This document shows positions 33,850 to 45,864 of a DNA stretch of 64,000 bases, one piece after another. The notes below the pieces were generated by a model. That model was not told where the DNA came from and did no database searches. It saw only the letters and a program-made list of their open reading frames with translations. The number at the start of each line of letters is the position of its first letter. Positions within the stretch are counted from its first letter, which is position 1. The position numbers and the translations under genes were made by a program. The DNA is from Cladophialophora immunda (taxonomy: Eukaryota; Ascomycota; Eurotiomycetes; Chaetothyriales; Herpotrichiellaceae). The stretch covers positions 3,472,001-3,536,000 of the forward strand of contig NW_015622541.1 in NCBI RefSeq assembly GCF_000835495.1, given 5' to 3'.

Positions 33850-36112
33850 ATGCGCTCTTCAAACCACATTCGCTTGATGCCTTTTTCGCGGTCGTGCGGT
33901 AGCGATATCTTGATTGCCGTCAGTCTTGTACTATCACTTTGCCCCGTCGATGCCTCGGAGCCTGCCCCGATTGTTGCGACAACAAGTACCGACTTTTTCG
34001 GCTACGATGGCCTGTGGTCCGCCATCAGTATACGGGTCGGGTCGCCCGAGCAATATCTTTCTGTTTTTCCTAGCACACTGAGTCAGGAGACGTGGGTGGT
34101 AGGCCCCGCCGGCTGCGATGGAACCTCGATCTGTGAGAATAAAAGAGGGGGTTTGTTTTCCGCAAACGAGTCGTCTACCTTTAAGGCTCGAGGCTTTTAC
34201 GAGCTCAATTTTGATCCTCAGCTGGGCGGCAGCGGGTACGGATATTATGGCTTGGACACTCTTTCCCTCGACGATGCAACCTCTGTGCCTGATCAAATCG
34301 TCTCCGTGGTCAATTCAACCGACTACTGGGTCGGAACCCTGGGACTGGGAGTTCAGCAGACTCGCTTCAGTGGCTCCGAGGCCATTTCGCCGCTCTTGTC
34401 GAGCCTGGTACAGAAGCGCAACGACATCCCGAGCCGCAGTTACGGCTATACTGCAGGAGCAGTCTACCGTGTGTGCCCCCTTCAAGCCCTCATCCAAGCG
34501 CAGTCTGCTAATGCGACTTCCAGGCCTGAAAAGCGTGCCAGCCTCATTGACCTTGGGAGGGGTTGATGCCAACCGATTCGTACCGAACGAAATGAGCTTC
34601 ACATTAAGCCAGGACTATTCTCCGATCGTCGCGATCAACTCGATATCAGTCTCATCGGGGGCCGAATCTTTGCCTTCTAATTGGGACTCCAATCCTCAGA
34701 CGCTTCTGGACATGTCTCAAGCCGACTTATTTACCATTGACTCATCCACTCCATTTCTATGGCTTCCGGAACCAGCTTGCGACGCTTTTGCAAATGCTCT
34801 TAACCTGACCTACGACGACACTTTACAGCTCTACCTCTTCCCATCGGATAATTCATCATCCCCCAGTGCTCTCAGCGCATGGAATTTGACTTTCACATTC
34901 ACGTTGAGCAATTTGCCAGGCTCGCCCGACCAGCTTGAACTGAAATTGCCATACGATGCGTTCAACCTGCAATTGACATACCCATTCCCGAACCTGGCAG
35001 CAAACTTTACCTCTCCTCCCACAAACTATTTTCCTCTGCGCAAAGCAGCCAATTCCACACAGTATACCATTGGTCGAGCCTTCTTACAAGAGACGTATCT
35101 TACCGTCGATTACGAACGCAATAGATTCTCCATCTCACAAGCAGTGTTCACGTTGGATGCCGTTAGCAATGTCAACCTCCTGGCGATCTCCCGACCCGAA
35201 GGTAGCACATGGCCAGGACCTCCAGGAACTGGTTTGTCAACAGGCGCTAAAATAGGGATTGGAGTAGGAGCTGGAATCGGGGCGTTGCTTGCATTGACAC
35301 TGGCCTGGTGGTTCTGCTTCCGCAAGAGGAGGGTGACAGGCAGTGCTGGGACGGAGAAGGAGAAGAGACGGTCATTGCTTAGTCGGCTACAGAAGAACCC
35401 CGACTCGAAAACCTCTGTTTCTGAGTTGCTGGGCGACAAACGTCAACCGACTGAGGTCCCTGCAGATCCGTCAGTTAGTCGGTTCGAACTTTCAGGCAGC
35501 ACGCCAATTGAAATGCCGGCTGGCCCCGTTTCGCCTAGTTTCTTCGAGAGCAACGACGGCCCTCGGCGGGGATCGGCGCTCATGAGGAACGATCCAAGAA
35601 GACCAGCAGAGCTCGAGCAGCAGCAGTCGGCCAACAAGGCAGCGGAAGCGGCAGCCAGCGAAAGATCAGGCTCGCCGGTCCCCCCATATTCACCCGCGGA
35701 GATCAATCATCGCTTCAGCAATAGTGTCAGCCCCTACAGTGTCAGGCACAGTCGTGCATTTGGGACTGTGTCCTCTGATGACCAGGGCATCAGTCCTGTG
35801 GGTGCCAGCCACGGCGGTCATTCCGGGCGATCCAGCAATACCAACAGCAGAAGCATGTCCAGCCCAATATCACCAGAGGTCACATCAAGATCACAAGCGC
35901 AATTTTCGCCTGGAGGAAGTACCAGCCCTACTACGAGCACCAGCCGTGGCAGCCTTTTGGTACCACAGCTGAATGGACGACCTCCATCGCGCTCGCCCAG
36001 TTCTGGAAGCAGGTTTGTCGAGGAAGGACTGGGCACCGTGACGGAAGAACGTCCTGCTGGCCCGCCTGTTCGAACGAATCCTCCAGAAGACAGATTCAGC
36101 TGGGAGCAGTGA
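33850..36112 (+). CDS. Membrane-anchored aspartic-protease-like protein, probably inactive
   Basis: Two exons, 33850-34468 and 34524-36112, give 735 residues; the 55 nt intron lies in the protease-like part. A signal peptide (LIAVSLVLSLCPVDAS) is followed by an A1 aspartic peptidase fold. The first catalytic D-T-G is missing: the segment reads VFPSTLSQETWVVGP where VDTGSSxLWV is expected. The second site keeps an Asp in FTIDSSTPFLWLPE. Other fold marks remain, such as YWVGTLGLG and YTIGRAFLQETYLTVDYERNRFSISQA. A single TM helix follows near residues 410-432 (GIGVGAGIGALLALTLAWWFCF), then a basic anchor and a roughly 300-residue Ser/Pro-rich cytosolic tail. The layout suggests a surface receptor or sensor rather than a protease, which is inference. 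Confidence 0.8.
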
Positions 36113-36541
36113 ACGTGCGGGAGGCAGATGGCGGATTGATGACCTGTAATGACCCGAGATGCTTGTCACGTTATTGCTCCTGTTCGAGCATGGATGTATC
36201 CCAGTTGGAAAAGAAAAAGCGAAGGACTGTATAGCACTGGACAGGATACCAGTCTCATATACCTGGGTAATATGTAAATAAATTGTTCAAAACCTCGATA
36301 GATGTGGCCAGCCTAGCATGTGGATCCACGAAGCCAACCCACTTAAGGCTTGTGAGGCTGCACTCGTTGCTCCAACTTCTCGACGTCACCAAGCGCGCGT
36401 TCTGCGACAGCACCTTCTCATCTCACGACCATTATTACGGGCGGAACCAGCAAAATGATCAACCTACATTGACTGCCCTATTTACCCTTGACTAGCATGG
36501 ATTTGCGCGCAATCCTGGATAGGTCTTTGAGGTGAGGAGTC
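36113..36541. other. Intergenic, 3' of aspartic-protease-like gene and promoter of VPS11
   Basis: This 429 bp region contains an AATAAA hexamer at 36277-36282 and the VPS11 upstream sequence. No gene is seen. Confidence 0.55.
36277..36282 (+). terminator. Possible polyadenylation signal
   Basis: AATAAA about 165 nt after the stop of the aspartic-protease-like gene, in TA-rich surroundings. Plausible 3' end signal. Confidence 0.45.
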
Positions 36542-39500
36542 ATGGCGCTTACCAGCTGGAAATCCTTCCCGTTCTTCGACGTCTCCCAGATTCCTGTGCC
36601 CGCAGACGAAGACGGCTCATATGTCTTCGACGTACGTCTGCCTTCTCGATAGGACTACACTGAACTTTTCGCTGACTGCAGTTGCAGAACGACGTCGTGT
36701 CACTCACCACCGGCGCGGATTCTCTGTTCCTCGGTACTTCGGTCGGTTCAGTGCGCATTCTTTCCCGCGCCTTGAAGGTTGTGCGCTCCTTTCAAGCTTC
36801 AGACGCCTCCGATGCTTCGATCACCCACCTCCGACAAGTTCCCGACACTCCTTTCCTCGTAACCGTCTCAGAGAATCTCTCATCGGAGCCCTCCTTGAAG
36901 GTGTGGGCGTTGGACAAGATCGAGAAAAAGACGGGAGCACCGAGATGTCTTTGTACGATTGGAGTGCAGAATGGCAGGAGACAGTTTCCAGTATCTGCAC
37001 TCGTGGTGCTGGATGACATGACGCAGGTGGCCGTGGGGTTTGCCAATGGATCCGTCACCGTCATTCGAGGCGACTTTATACACGACCGGGGGACCAAACA
37101 AAGGACAGTCTTTGAGTCTGAAGACCCGATCACCGGCCTAGAAGTCCGTCAAGGGGCGACGAAAGTCCTTTACATTGCGAACACGGCCAAAATCTGTAGC
37201 CTGATCATATCTGGGAAAGGCCAGGGTCAACCGGTCCGCACCGTCGACAACCGCGGTTGCAACGTGGGATGCATGACTCAAGACCACGAGACCGGGGACA
37301 TGGTGATTGCCCGAGAAGATGCCCTCTACTACTATGGCGCCAACGGCCGTGGCCCTAGCTATGCCTTTGAGGGTCCGAAGAAACTTGTCAAGATCTACAA
37401 GGAGTACGTTGGCGTTGTGTGTCCACCGCGGGTGGCACAGGTGTCCAAGTCCAAAACATTCCGAAGGCTGGGTGGTGAAGAGATTGACGAGCTGTTCAGC
37501 AACTCATCCTTTACATTGTTGGATACTGATCTCAAATACCTGGCTCACTCGGAGTCGTTGCCTGCTCCAGTCAAAGAGGTCTTCGTGGAATGGAATGAAC
37601 TCTTCTTGCTGACCGTGGACGGAAAGGTACGTTGCCGAGCTTGGTGGCTTTGTCATTTCACTGATCCAAAGTAGCTTTATAGGTACCAGGAGAAGACACT
37701 GCAGCAGAAGCTCGAGATCCTGTATGAGCGGAACCTGTATATCTATGCCATTAACTTGGCGCAAAAATTGGGCGCCGACAAAATGCAACAGAACATCATC
37801 TTTCGGAAATACGGCGATTATCTGTACCAGAAGGGTGACTACGACACGGCCATGCAGCAGTATCTGAGGGCCATTGACAACACGGAGCCTTCGCAAGTGA
37901 TCCGACGTTTTCTGGACACGCAGAGAATTCACAACTTGATCGACTATCTCGAGGAGCTACATGACCACGACCGAGCCACTGCAGACCACACGACCCTGCT
38001 GCTGAACTGCTATGCGAAACTCAAGGACACAGACAAACTGGACGCTTTCATCCGCACACCGGGGACGGCAAAGTTTGACGTTGAGACGGCCATTGCCATG
38101 TGTCGACAAGGCGGATATTTCGACCAGGCGGCTTACCTTGCGACCAAGCATGGCGAGAATGAACTGGTGATCGACATATTGGTGGAAGACTCCAAGAAAT
38201 ACGCAGAAGCCTTGCAGTATATTTGGCGTTTGGAACCTGATGCGGCATATCCTGTGTTGATGAAATATGCCCGCAGCCTCCTGGAGCATTGCCCCGAAGA
38301 AACGACCAAGCTGTTTGTCGAATACTATACCGGGAAATATACTCCCAAGAAGGATGTCCCGGCGGTGTCCGATGTCCAGGCCCAGACAGGGGGTGGTGCA
38401 TTTCAAAGCCTCTCGGCTCTTTGGAGCCTGCCGTTCATGAATCGATCCAGCGCTGTTGATTCAGCACCGGCTGCGAATGAAAAGCCTGAGCACGACGAAC
38501 CCGACCCTGACGGCGAGGTCGAACCGGCTCCAACGTACACTAAACCGCGTCCGCGCAGCGCCTTCTCTTCATTCCTCGCCCATCCCTCAGAGTTCATCAC
38601 CTTTTTGGAGGCGCTGATCTTGCAAGAAAATCTCTCCAAAGAAGACAGATCGGACTTGTCGACCACGCTGTTTGAGATGTACCTCGAGGCAGCAAACACT
38701 GCAACAGGCCCGGCAGAGAAGGAGAAATGGCAAGTCAAAGCAACCAGCTTGATTGCCGACAACAAGACTGCTTCATTGGATTCGTCGACGATTGACACCT
38801 CGAATGTCTTGCTCCTGTCATCGCTCTCCAAATTCCCGGCAGGAACGACATTGGTACGGGAACGAGAAAATCTATATGCCGACATATTCCGGTCGTTCAC
38901 ATCTGCCAAAGACACATCGGGCGCCATATCTGCACTCAGAAAGTACGGTTCCAAGGACGAATCGCTCTACCCGCTTGCACTTGGCTACTTTTCTTCGTCG
39001 GAAGAGGTCCTCAAAGCACCTGGGGTCAGGGAAGAACTCCAGTCCGTTCTGCGGAAGATTGATCGGGAAAACCTCATGGCCCCGCTTCAAGTGGTCAAAG
39101 TGCTGTCGCAAGGTGGCTCGGTGACGATGGGAATGGTCAAGGCGTATCTTTCGGACAACATCTCTCGCGAGCGCAAGGAGATTCAGGCTAACCGACGATT
39201 GATTGACTCCTACCGGACCGAAACGGCGTCGAAAAAGGCCGAATTGGCGGACCTGGGCACGAAACCGGTCGTGTTTCAGGCGCGACGCTGTTCGTCGTGT
39301 AATCGGAACCTCACCTTGCCCACGGTGCATTTCATGTGCAAGCACTCGTTCCATCAAGAGTGCTTGAATAAGCCCGGAATTGGCATGGACGAAAACGACA
39401 GCAAGGTGGAGTGCCCGCTTTGCAAACTCGGAAACGATACCATTCGAGCAATTCGGCGACAGCAGATTGAAAGCACGGAGCAGCACGAATTATTCAAGGC

Positions 39501-39588
39501 TGCGTTGGCACGAAGCAACAATCGGTTTGGGACCGTCAGCGAGTTCTTCGGGCGCGGAGTCATGGGGACGGCCCCCACTGCGGACTGA
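36542..39588 (+). CDS. VPS11: VPS11/PEP5, core subunit of HOPS/CORVET with RING finger
   Basis: Three exons: 36542-36631, about 36688-37626 and 37675-39588, giving about 980 residues. The second exon may instead begin at 36682, adding Leu-Gln; both acceptors keep frame, and the nearer one sits very close to the branch-like CTGAC. VPS11 is a core subunit of the class C tethering complexes that drive endosome and vacuole fusion. The N-terminal half is a beta-propeller (KVWALDKI, FANGSVTVIRGDFI). The third exon resumes at LYRYQEKTLQQKLEILYERNLY, a conserved join, and continues as an alpha-solenoid clathrin-repeat region. A C-terminal RING-H2 (CSSCNRNL ... FMCKHSFHQECL ... VECPLC) is intact. Length matches fungal VPS11. 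Confidence 0.95.
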
Positions 39589-41007
39589 TAGCGTGATCAA
39601 CAGCGATGCGTCTACAGGCGTCGACACAGCCTTGATCTTGGTCGCCGTCCGTCGTTCAAGACGAGGATATATAACAAATACCTGAGAGTGCTCAGGAAGT
39701 CTGACATCCGGGAAGTGGAGCAAGACCCGGAAAGACCAGCCAAGGCTAGCAAGGCATTGGTGGAGGAGGAGAGTTGGACATGGTTGCACTTTTGTGCGAT
39801 CGGGAAGCTCAAATCCGAACCCTTGTCTGACACTCTGCGACCTGCTTTCAGCCGCATGAAGCATGCGTTGTGGGATGAGTCCACAGCCCGCTCCGATATG
39901 TGTGTGAGATGGGTGGGCGCAAGGCCTCTTGTATTGGGTATCCCTCGGCCGTTGCCAATGGACAGTCTGCAAAATGAAGCACCCATTAGCAGAGATTGAG
40001 GTTTCTATTTGTAGGCCTTAGGGCTGGATGTAGGTTGGCATGCGAGACTAACTAAGTGGCTGGACAAGGACAGGGCAAGCTGGCGCGGCGGGGGAGGCAG
40101 TTGGCGGGGAGAAGACGGCGGCGGATGAGGGGTTGCGCGAGGGATAAGTACCGGAGAGCCATGTCCCTGCCGGAGTCCTTGGTATGGGCTGAACAACCGA
40201 CATCAATGATGCGGGCACTATGTCCCAATGGGGCGTCTCAGCTTACCAGGACAAGAATCCAAATGTCAGAAGGGGAGGAGAACCGGAGCCTGGAGGCTGG
40301 ACATGGACATGGACAACAGCGTGTTGTGTGATTGATTGCAAATACGCTGTTGTGTGGTCGATGACGCGGGTGTCGGGGAGGATGAATCAACGAGGAGATG
40401 CCCCAATGCGCCTCCCAGGCTCCCATCGCGTGCTCTGGTTTGTTGCCCTCCGAACGACTCACTGTTTAGGCGCTGCTGTAGCCAGGCTGGCCCCTCTGAT
40501 GGCCCCCGGTTGCCTCTGACCACAGCTGCATGTGGAGGGGGAATGGGTACCTACAGAGATACCTAGTAGGCAGGTAGAGGACCAAGAGAAAACCCCAGGG
40601 GATCGTCACACTCGAGTTTCACCATCATTGCTTGTTTATTGTTTCTTCTCTAGCACTACTACGTCACGGCCAATCTGCTTGTCCTCGGTGCAGTATACTT
40701 TCTGTCCTGTCTATCCTTAGTACTCGGTACTTGGTACCCGTCGAGCGTCTCATCTCCTCAGCACCGTGGCAAAGAAAAGAAAACACCCGAGACCGGGAGG
40801 GAACCACGGCCAGAGCGTGGCGGGGTCCTCGTCTTCAGCCCTCGCAGCACGCAGAGCGAAGTGGGCGCAGTCGCAACTGCAGCTGCAGGCGACTTTTTGC
40901 AGTCACCACCCAACGGCCTCCCGCACAGCCTGAAAGCCTGAAAGCCTGCACTTGAACCACCCACACAATCCACGCAATAAAGTATCCACCGCTCATCACT
41001 GCACTGC

Positions 41008-41064
41008 ATGTTTGTCCTCGCTAACACTACTACAACAACCTTAGCCATCATCACCAAGTCCTGA
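41008..41064 (+). promoter_or_regulatory. Possible upstream ORF 1 of PKC1
   Basis: An ATG opens an 18-codon frame ending in TGA, about 320 nt before the PKC1 start. It matters only if the leader begins upstream of it, which the sequence cannot show. Confidence 0.35.
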
Positions 41065-41194
41065 CGCTACCTACGACATTTTCCAAGGCCCCGTGAGAAA
41101 TCCCTCCGCTGCGAAAGGGACTCCCTCTTGTCTCCCTCTATCCTTCGACCGCATTCTTCCCTATCAATTCTCCCCCTCGGGCCTGGTCAGACAA

Positions 41195-41248
41195 ATGCCC
41201 CTCCAGCCTCGACACGGGCTCGTGACATCGCACTTCTGTTCACTCTGA
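41195..41248 (+). promoter_or_regulatory. Possible upstream ORF 2 of PKC1
   Basis: An ATG opens a 17-codon frame (MPLQPRHGLVTSHFCSL) ending 82 nt before the PKC1 ATG. It lies within the pyrimidine-rich region likely to be transcribed, so it could lower PKC1 translation. Confidence 0.4.
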
Positions 41249-41330
41249 AGGCCGCAGTTGGCCATAACTCCACCACTACACCCTCTCCTTCCGTCTCCCT
41301 CCTCGCTCCTTCGTCATTTCCTCCGCAGCC

Positions 41331-44300
41331 ATGGCGGACCCCGACCAGGCCATCGCCGAGGTCTATCGCAAGATCGAGCGAGAAAAGGCTCTTATCAATG
41401 CCGCCACTCACATGCGACAGTCCACCAACAACGCCGCGGTCCAAGCACGTGTCGACAGCAACATCCGGGACGGCAGGCGAAACATTTCATACCTGGAAGA
41501 AAAATTGGCAGAGTTACAGCTGAGACAGCGGGGTCACAATGAGGGAGTTGCTCCCCCTCCACCTGCCCATGGGGGCTCCGGGTATCAGACTCCCTTAGAT
41601 CCCCGTATGCAGCAGTCGCGATTCCAGCACGGCGGGGGACCGACTCCTCCTCCCAAAGATGAGCGAGGCTATTTTCCCGGCGAGAGAGGCGACTATGGTG
41701 ATCCTGGTCCAGGCGGATATAGCCAGGGCGGCACCGGCATGATGCCTCCACGAGCTCCCTACGGAGACCCTCGTCCTTACAGTGCTCCGGTCCCCAAGGC
41801 ACGCCCGAATTTCTCGAAACTAGGTATGATCGCTTCCAGCCACTTGTGAATGAATCCCAGGATCTACTGACACGATATCTGCCTCGCAGACCTGATCAAA
41901 TACGACACCCCATATCTCGGTCCCAAAATCCAACTCATGCTCTCCCAACTCGAGTTCAAACTGTCAGTCGAAAAGCAATACAAAGCGGGCATCGAAAAAA
42001 TGGTCCGCCTGTACCAAGACGAAGGCGACAGAAAGAGCAGACTAGATGCCGAGGGCCGGCGCATCGAGAGTAATCAGAAAGTGCAGTTGTTGAAGCAGGC
42101 CTTGAAAAGATACATGGACTTGCACGTCGACATCGAAACGTCGGATGGTGCTGACGGTGAGTGGGACAAGTCCCGGTGCGTATTTTTCCCCCCTGCAAGG
42201 CTGACTTGCGTCGTATAGATGACAGTCTCAACGCCCCCAACATGCGAAAACCCCTGACCGGTCACCTGGAAATGCGTATTCATGCCATTAAGGATGTCGA
42301 CCATGCAGCCTCGTCACGCTTTTCAAGAGGCCCCGAAACGTTCGTCATCATGAAGGTGGAGGACAACATCCGGGCCAAGACTCGGGCGACTCGCACAGAT
42401 AAATGGACAGAGGAAACGCATCACGTCGACATCGACAAAGCCAACGAGATCGAGCTGACGGTCTATGACAAAGCGGGCGACCGACCAACCCCAATCGGGT
42501 TTCTCTGGATCCGTATCTCGGATATCGCGGAAGAAATGCGCCGGAAGAAGATTGAATCGGAATTTCAGCAGAATGGCTGGGTATCAGCAGACAAGATGGC
42601 GAATGGTGGCAGTCCGGGTAAACCAGGCCCTGATTTTCAACCAGCAGCTTTCATGCCTCCAGGAGACGCTGCGGGCGCCGGCTCTGCCGCGGGTTTCACT
42701 CAAAATCCTCAGCAGCAGTTCCAACCTGTGATGATCGATTCTTGGTTTTCTCTGGAACCAGCAGGCAGGATCCATCTCTCAATGAGCTTCCAGAAGCAGA
42801 CGGGCGGCAAACGGCCGTTTGACATCGGCCTGAATCGCCAAGGCGCCGTGCGCCAGAAGAAGGAAGAAGTGCACGAAAAGCAGGGCCACAAGTTCGTCAA
42901 GCAACAGTTTTACAACGTCATGCGCTGTGCTCTCTGTGGAGATTTTCTAAAGTACTCGGCGGGCATGCAGTGTGCAGATTGCAAATACACCTGCCACACC
43001 AAATGTTATCCGAAGGTGGTCACCAAGTGCATTAGCAAAGCAAACTACGAAACGGATCCCGACGAAGAGAAAATCAACCACCGCATTCCACATCGTTTCG
43101 ACAATTTCTCGAACATCGGTGCGAATTGGTGCTGCCACTGCGGTTATCTGCTGCCATTGGGAAGACGCAATGCGAAAAAATGTTCGGAGTGTGGCCTGAC
43201 TTGTCATGCCCAGTGTCAGCACCTGGTTCCGGACTTTTGTGGCATGTCCATGATCGTCGCCAATGAAATCCTGGAGACCATTCAGAGAACGAAACACCAC
43301 AACAAATCCTCCTCCGTGAGCTCGGGCATGAGCAATCGAACCCTGAGACCGAATTCCGCAGCCAGGCCGGGTCCCACGTCTCCCACGCAGAGCTTCGTTT
43401 CGGACAACACTACCCTAACGCCACAGATATCAAACCAGTCTTATGACCAACACCAGGAACAACCGAAGCCCTCTGCTGCCGCCATGAGCGCTGCGCAAAA
43501 CATGATGTATAACCAACCCCAAGCGAGCCTGTCACAACCACAGCAGCAACAGCAACGACCATTGCAGCAAAAGGCCGTGTCTACCGCGGCGGTGCAGGCA
43601 GCCGCTGCTGCCACGACTCGACCGCCGTCTCAGCAGTACAGCCAATCGTTCAATGACTACAGTCCTCAGAAAATGCCCGCAGACCGTTACGCGAACGCTC
43701 GACCCCCCGCGCCCGAACAACCACATGCTTCATACGACCCTCGCGCCTACCAAGGATACGACCGCCAACCGGTGCAGCAACAAATGCCGCAACATCAACC
43801 GCCACAACAAGCCATAATTCAATCCCCACGACCTCAACCTCCGGCGGCGGCAGGAACAGCAAGCTATTCGCCCGCCCCCATCAAACCAGCGCCGTCGTCG
43901 CAACAACAGGTCGCCACGCCTCCATCTGGACGCGGATCCGGGCCTAGAATTGGCCTTGACCACTTCAATTTTCTCGCGGTACTGGGGAAGGGCAACTTTG
44001 GCAAGGTCATGCTTGCAGAGGCTAAGAGCTCAAAGAAGTTGTACGCCATTAAGGTCTTGAAGAAAGAGTTCATTATCGAGAACGACGAAGTCGAGTCGAC
44101 CAAATCCGAGAAGCGCGTCTTCTTGGTCGCCAACAAAGAGAGGCACCCTTTCCTGCTCAACTTGCACGCTTGTTTCCAGACAGAGACTCGAGTGTATTTT
44201 GTGATGGAGTATATCTCGGGTGGCGATCTGATGTTGCACATTCAACGTGGACAGTTTGGCCTTAAGCGTGCTCAGTTCTACGCTGCCGAAGTTTGTTTGG

Positions 44301-45003
44301 CTCTCAAATACTTCCACGAAAATGGCGTCATATATCGAGATTTGAAGTTGGACAACATCCTGCTCACCCTGGACGGACACATCAAGATAGCGGATTATGG
44401 GCTGTGCAAGGAGGACATGTGGTTCGGATCGACGACCTCCACATTTTGCGGTACACCTGAATTCATGGCGCCCGAGATCCTTTTGGACAAGAAATACGGC
44501 CGTGCCGTTGATTGGTGGGCTTTTGGTGTCCTCATCTACCAGATGCTACTGCAACAGTCTCCGTTCCGTGGCGAAGACGAGGACGAAATCTACGACGCGA
44601 TCCTTGCAGACGAGCCCCTATACCCCATCCACATGCCACGTGACAGTGTTTCGATCCTACAGAAGCTGTTGACGAGGGAACCAGAGTTGCGGCTAGGGAG
44701 CGGACCGGGAGACGCGCAGGAAATCATGAACCACGCGTTCTTCAAGGGCATCAACTGGGACGACATCTATCATAAGCGGGTTCCCACACCGTTTAAGCCC
44801 ACCATCAAGAACGAAAAGGATACGAGCAATTTCGACCAGGAGTTTACGAGTGTGACACCGGTGCTCACACCGGTGCAGAGTGGTGAGTTTGAGTTCGGAA
44901 TCCATTTTGGGTCTTTTGAAGCTGACACGTCGCTTTTCCAGTGCTTTCACCTGCCCACCAGGAGGAATTCCGTGGGTTCTCGTATACAGCCGATTTCATC
45001 TAG
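41331..45003 (+). CDS. PKC1: Protein kinase C, cell-wall integrity pathway
   Basis: Four exons: 41331-41823, 41890-42156, 42219-44882 and 44942-45003, giving 1161 residues. Fungal Pkc1 is activated by Rho1 and drives the cell-wall integrity MAP kinase cascade. Domain order: two HR1 coiled coils (about residues 1-65 and 165-245), a C2-like domain (about 255-375), two C1 zinc domains (about 475-595; [17 protein letters not shown] and [17 protein letters not shown]), a Gln/Pro-rich linker, and an AGC kinase domain (about 835-1092) with LGKGNFGKV, the IKVLKK lysine, [15 protein letters not shown] and the activation-loop [10 protein letters not shown]. The 62 nt last exon restores the hydrophobic motif [10 protein letters not shown]. 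Reading through the last intron keeps the frame open but loses this motif. Ordinary, complete PKC1. Confidence 0.97.
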
Positions 45004-45864
45004 GAGAAGAAAACACAAGGAGGGCCAAAAAGCCACAGCGGCAGTGAGGTCGAGTCCAGCACAGAAATTCAATGCTTCGAGGAGACAATTCCTGCCGAGA
45101 ACGCCGATCTTCAACTCACGGGCAAAGGACCGGTTATGCGCCTTCGATTAGTCACTTCCGAAAAGCCAGCGTTTTGAGCAGACCACGGAGTGGGAAGCAA
45201 TGCGGTCGGCGCAGTGGACCCAAGTACAGCCAAGTGTGGTCCATCAGGGCGACGAGAAATTAAGCATTGCTAACGCAGCGGCGCTTGTGCCACTGAGCAG
45301 GGGTGGTCAAGAGCAAGCATCAGAACTTTGCTCCAGGACCGAGAAACGTGTGGAATAGAATTGCATCTATGTCAGGGTCAAGGTCACCCCTAAGATAGCC
45401 CTCTGGAAGGTTTTGAAGGACACGATGTGTGATGAGGTGACATGAAGTTGGTTCGGGTTGGACTGAAAACCCAAGCGAGTGTTTGGAATGAAGCCGCCCA
45501 GGCACGAGAAACGAAACATGACGGAATGGAATAAGAGACCAAATTGGAATCGAAACTTGGATGAGAGGCAGACGAAATTCCAGACCGGCCATGACTGGAC
45601 AGATTTAGAGAGAATGACAGGGAGGCCAGACCATGCAGAAAGACAATCGAGATGTATCATTCAGCGCATTATTGGGTAAAATTCGCTCCATGGGTTTCTG
45701 CTACCGCCACAACATGGCATTTTCATGATCATGGTGAGCCCCATATACGACCTATGATAACTCTGCCGTGCGCATAGCTTGACCCCCTGCCCGAGGTCCA
45801 ATAAACCTAGACAAACACAGCCATACATCCACTCACACAGAGAGAGATAGGGGGAGACGCGGGA
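45004..45864. other. Convergent intergenic region, PKC1 and permease
   Basis: This 861 bp gap holds two 3' regions. Short minus-strand frames at 45320-45660 are Phe-, Leu- and Ser-rich without motifs, and I do not call a gene. Confidence 0.5.

Larger units (their letters stand above)
39589..41330. other. Long promoter/leader region of PKC1
   Basis: This 1.74 kb stretch lies between VPS11 and PKC1, both on the plus strand. The last 250 bp is rich in C and T, typical of fungal transcription start regions. GGTACCTA (40546-40553) and other TAGGTA-like elements occur. Two short upstream frames (41008-41064 and 41195-41248) precede PKC1. No independent gene was recognised. Confidence 0.5.
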
